Assembly (NCBI GenBank): GCA_016869895.1
Contig: VGDC01000104.1
Span: 1 to 6,820 of the forward strand
Direction of reading: 5' to 3'
From: Alphaproteobacteria bacterium
GTDB lineage: Bacteria > Pseudomonadota > Alphaproteobacteria > Rickettsiales > VGDC01
DNA: 6,820 nucleotides
In this document: in pieces, positions 4,902 to 6,820 of the stretch
How the letters are laid out: each line of letters opens with the position of its first letter
Position numbering within the stretch: position 1 is the stretch's first letter
Position numbers and translations under genes: made by a program
The notes under the pieces: model-generated
Seen by the model: the letters and a program-made list of their open reading frames with translations, nothing else
The model's database searches: none
What the model was told of the DNA's origin: nothing

Positions 4902-5935
4902 TCAGTATATCCCACCGAGCCGCCCCCATAGAAGGTTTTGGGGTCTGGCTTGTTCAGCGGCGCATCCAGCCTGAATCGTTCCGGCAGATCAGGGTTGGCG
5001 ATGAACAGCTGGCCGAAAGCCACCGCATCCGCCGTTCCCGCTTTCAGCGCAGCCTCCGCTGTTTCCTTGGTGAATTTCTCGTTGGCGATGTAGATACCAC
5101 CGAAGGCTTCTTTCAGTTTCGGGCCGATTTCCCCTCCGGAATAGGATTCGCGGGCGCAGATGAACGCCAGCTTGCGCTTGCCCAACTCGCTCGCTACATA
5201 GCTGAATGTCTCCAGCGGGTTGGAATCGCCCATATCATGCGCATCTCCGCGTGGCGCGATATGCATCCCCACGCGTCCCGCTCCCCACACGTCGATCGCC
5301 GCATCCGCCACTTCCAGCATCAGCCGAGCGCGGTTCGCCACCGTTCCACCGTAATCATCAATCCGTTTGTTGGTGGAATCCTGCAGGAACTGGTCAATCA
5401 GATAGCCATTCGCGCCATGAATCTCCACGCCGTCGAAGCCGGCTTTTTGGGCGTTCTCCGCGCCACGGCGATAGGCTTTGATGATGCCGGGAATCTCTTC
5501 GATTTGTAGCGCGCGCGGCTTCACATATTCCTGAACAGGGCGCAGCAAACTCACATGCCCTGCGGGCTTGATGGCACTCGGCGCGACAGGTAGTTCACCC
5601 CAGAGAAAATCAGGGGAAGAGATGCGCCCCACATGCCACAGCTGCAGGAAAATGCGTCCACCCGCATCGTGCACGGCTTTGGTCACGGCTTTCCAGCCCT
5701 CCACCTGCTCATCGCTCCAGATGCCGGGAGTATTGGCATAGCCCACACCCATCGGCGTCACGGGCGTTGCTTCCGTGATGATAAGCCCCGCACTGGCGCG
5801 CTGGCGATAATACTCCACCGCTAACTCGGTCGGCACACCTCGGTCGGTCGCGCGGCTGCGGGTGAGGGGAGCCAAAAGGATACGGTTCGGCAAGCGCAGC
5901 TCACCGACTTGCAAAGGCTGGAACAGGTCTGTCAT
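4883..5935 (-). CDS. Old Yellow Enzyme family alkene reductase (NemA-like)
   Basis: The protein has 350 residues, a full-length FMN TIM barrel (NemA is about 365). The enzyme would use NAD(P)H to reduce activated C=C bonds in enals, enones, maleimides or nitro compounds in the cytoplasm. The N-terminus has LFQPLQVGELRLPNRI and LAPLTRSRA, with Thr25 at the classical flavin-contact position. Gln98 and Trp100 are in LQLWHVGR. The substrate-binding pair is His173/Asn176, with proton donor Tyr178, in EIHGANGYLIDQFLQD. DDYGG (193-197) and the tail YGGGSVGYTDYPAL are typical. Two positions normally held by flavin-contacting Arg differ: His225 in VGMHIAPRGDAHDMGDS and Gln309 in AFGQLFIANPDLP. The gene starts 7 bp after the stop of the GNAT gene and has only a weak ribosome site, so it is probably co-transcribed and translationally coupled. 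Its end overlaps the transporter gene. Confidence 0.95.
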   Translation of the reverse strand: MTDLFQPLQVGELRLPNRILLAPLTRSRATDRGVPTELAVEYYRQRASAGLIITEATPVTPMGVGYANTPGIWSDEQVEGWKAVTKAVHDAGGRIFLQLWHVGRISSPDFLWGELPVAPSAIKPAGHVSLLRPVQEYVKPRALQIEEIPGIIKAYRRGAENAQKAGFDGVEIHGANGYLIDQFLQDSTNKRIDDYGGTVANRARLMLEVADAAIDVWGAGRVGMHIAPRGDAHDMGDSNPLETFSYVASELGKRKLAFICARESYSGGEIGPKLKEAFGGIYIANEKFTKETAEAALKAGTADAVAFGQLFIANPDLPERFRLDAPLNKPDPKTFYGGGSVGYTDYPALS

Positions 5936-5942
5936 AAATAGC

Positions 5943-6482
5943 TCAGATGAGGGGTTTACGCATGGGGATGAAAGGGACTTCCACCCCGTTCAGTTGTTTG
6001 AATTTCTGCACTTCCTCGCCCAGATAACCATATCGTGCATAAAGTTTCACACCGGGAAGGGTGGCCATCAGCTCCGCTTCTTTGAAGCCGTGCTTTATCG
6101 CTTCTGCCTCGCAGTGCTCCAGCAAAGCCTTGCCCACGCCTTTGCGGGCATGGTCGGGGTGCACGAAGAAAGCGCGGATTTTTGCGGCATCCTTCGCAGG
6201 GTCGAGCAAGCCGGATTTGCGTCCCGCATAGTGGTCGCCCCCGAACAGCGTGCGCCGCTTGCTCCAGCCGCCGCAGGCCATATAGGCACCGTTCTCGTCC
6301 ACCACCGCGAAATAGGTGCCGTCCTCCACCAGTTCCGAATCTACGCCGAAGACATAGGCGATAGCTGCCTCGATTTCCTCCGGCGTGTAGTCGTCTTGGC
6401 TGAGCGCGCGCGCCGAAGCGGCGATCAGCATCTCCAATGAGGGGATTTCGTAAAAAGAAACGGGGCGTATGGTGTAGCTCAT
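5943..6482 (-). CDS. GNAT family N-acetyltransferase
   Basis: The protein has 179 residues from the ATG at 6482. The GNAT strand 1 (YTIRPVSF, 3-10) begins right after this Met. The acetyl-CoA site is motif A, AFFVHPDHARKGVGKALL (104-121), with the pyrophosphate loop RKGVGK (113-118). The end LYARYGYL (147-154) is the usual motif B region. Strand 4 includes GTYFAVVDENGAYMACGGW. It would move an acetyl group from acetyl-CoA to an amine; the substrate is unknown. Longer starts exist at ATG 6506 and TTG 6512 (the latter five bases after AGGA). However, a TTGAAT-17-TATAGT promoter would start transcription at the 6482 ATG itself, suggesting a leaderless message. The first codons also form the right arm and T-tract of the upstream gene's terminator. 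The alkene reductase gene follows after 7 bp. Confidence 0.92.
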   Translation of the reverse strand: MSYTIRPVSFYEIPSLEMLIAASARALSQDDYTPEEIEAAIAYVFGVDSELVEDGTYFAVVDENGAYMACGGWSKRRTLFGGDHYAGRKSGLLDPAKDAAKIRAFFVHPDHARKGVGKALLEHCEAEAIKHGFKEAELMATLPGVKLYARYGYLGEEVQKFKQLNGVEVPFIPMRKPLI

Positions 6483-6501
6483 GGCTGCACTATACGCCCC
6501 G
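6452..6501 (-). terminator. intrinsic terminator of the outer-membrane protein gene, overlapping the GNAT start
   Basis: On the minus strand CGGGGCGTAT (6492-6501) pairs perfectly with ATACGCCCCG (6461-6470), and the T-rich run TTTCTTTTT (6452-6460) follows directly. Inside, GUG/CAC and AGC/GCU can extend the stem past two A-C mismatches, leaving a five-base loop that contains the GNAT ATG. It starts 18 bp after the stop of the outer-membrane protein gene. The plus-strand transcript would form an even more complete hairpin but has no T-tract. Confidence 0.8.
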
Positions 6502-6517
6502 TTCATATCCAATTCAA
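6489..6517 (-). promoter_or_regulatory. promoter of the GNAT/alkene reductase operon, probably leaderless
   Basis: On the minus strand -35 TTGAAT (6512-6517), a 17-bp spacer and -10 TATAGT (6489-6494) predict transcription starting at about 6482, which is the A of the GNAT start codon. The -10 box lies in the left arm of the terminator hairpin of the upstream gene. Confidence 0.6.
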
Positions 6518-6519
6518 TC

Positions 6520-6820
6520 CTAGAAGAGGAACCAGTTTGACCACATGATGCGGTTCAGCTCCCCGTCCTGTCCCGCCGCGATGGCAGTCGCATCCGTCTC
6601 GCGGTGACCATAGGTATAGCTAAGACCCGTCTGGTATCGTGGAAGCGGCTGCCAGATAAGGTTTGCTTCACCGGTGTAGATGGTATTGTTCAGACCGATT
6701 GCGCCTGCTGCCACCACGTCATTGTCGATGTGCGTATAGCCGGCGATCAGGTTGCTGCGCCATTTGTCATTCCAGTGGTGTTGATACGCCGCGTAACCCG
6801 CCGTCACAGCGGCCAGTTCG
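6520..6820 (-). CDS. outer-membrane beta-barrel porin, C-terminal fragment (DcaP-like)
   Basis: The last 100 residues or so are visible; the frame stays open to the window edge, so a GTG at 6807 is not a real start. The fragment shows alternating amphipathic strands: VTAGYAAYQHHW, WRSNLIAGYTHID, TIYTGEANLIWQP, YQTGLSYTYGHRE, then LNRIMWSNWFLF. The chain ends in Phe with aromatic residues at alternate positions, the signal recognised by the BAM complex for barrel insertion. The pattern of strand, 'N-L-I-W-x-P', then a strand with 'G-x-x-Y-x-G-x-R-E' and a closing 'R' strand resembles DcaP-type trimeric porins. I infer this from memory of the family, and other 16- to 18-strand porins are possible. 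Its terminator follows 18 bp after the stop. Confidence 0.82.
   Translation of the reverse strand, partial: ELAAVTAGYAAYQHHWNDKWRSNLIAGYTHIDNDVVAAGAIGLNNTIYTGEANLIWQPLPRYQTGLSYTYGHRETDATAIAAGQDGELNRIMWSNWFLF

Noticed and set aside
5862..6440. Long plus-strand ORF opposite the GNAT and alkene reductase genes
   Set aside because: It is a shadow of two well-supported minus-strand genes, with no domain, ribosome site or promoter of its own.

Overview
The window looks like chromosomal DNA from a Gram-negative proteobacterium of moderate GC content. An alphaproteobacterium is my best guess, from the overall gene style (zf-TFIIB protein with an FDF tail, DcaP-like porin end, YgiW-type periplasmic protein, tRNA-Ser with encoded CCA). 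This is an impression, not a phylogeny. Genes are packed tightly on both strands. I see no insertion sequence, phage gene, CRISPR array or integrase; this is mostly ordinary housekeeping and accessory chromosome with some interesting non-coding structure.

Left part (1-1426): the C-terminal end of an ABC transporter ATPase runs in from the left edge. A clear sigma70-type promoter (303-330) and a leader of about 145 nt precede a two-gene operon: a cysteine-poor zf-TFIIB-like protein (482-817) and a secreted YgiW/YdeI-type OB-fold stress protein (838-1197). The operon closes with a strong intrinsic terminator (1210-1244). A class II tRNA-Ser(GGA) follows at 1337-1426.

Middle part (1427-3219): a stand-alone CheY-like receiver protein (1576-1959) has a near-consensus promoter that rules out the longest ORF start. 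It converges, with one base between stop codons, on a minus-strand secreted DUF305 protein (1961-2527). Next comes a minus-strand cold-shock protein (2658-2861) with its own terminator. Upstream of it lies about 360 bp without a gene, holding a potentially rod-shaped structured RNA on the minus strand (2924-3089). This is either the cold-shock leader or a separate 6S-like small RNA.

Right part (3220-6820): a FAHD1-like fumarylacetoacetate hydrolase family enzyme (3220-3918) overlaps by four bases a YfeH/SLC10A7-type ten-helix transporter (3915-4901). This pair converges, with a 19-bp tail overlap, on a minus-strand operon of a GNAT acetyltransferase (5943-6482) followed by an Old Yellow Enzyme family alkene reductase (4883-5935). 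The right edge holds the C-terminal end of an outer-membrane beta-barrel protein on the minus strand. Its terminator hairpin is built into the promoter and first codons of the GNAT gene.

The most notable signals are non-coding or overlapping: the terminator/promoter/start-codon overlap at 6452-6517, the foldable RNA upstream of the cold-shock gene, and the structured leader of the zf-TFIIB operon. No clearly new multi-gene system is visible.
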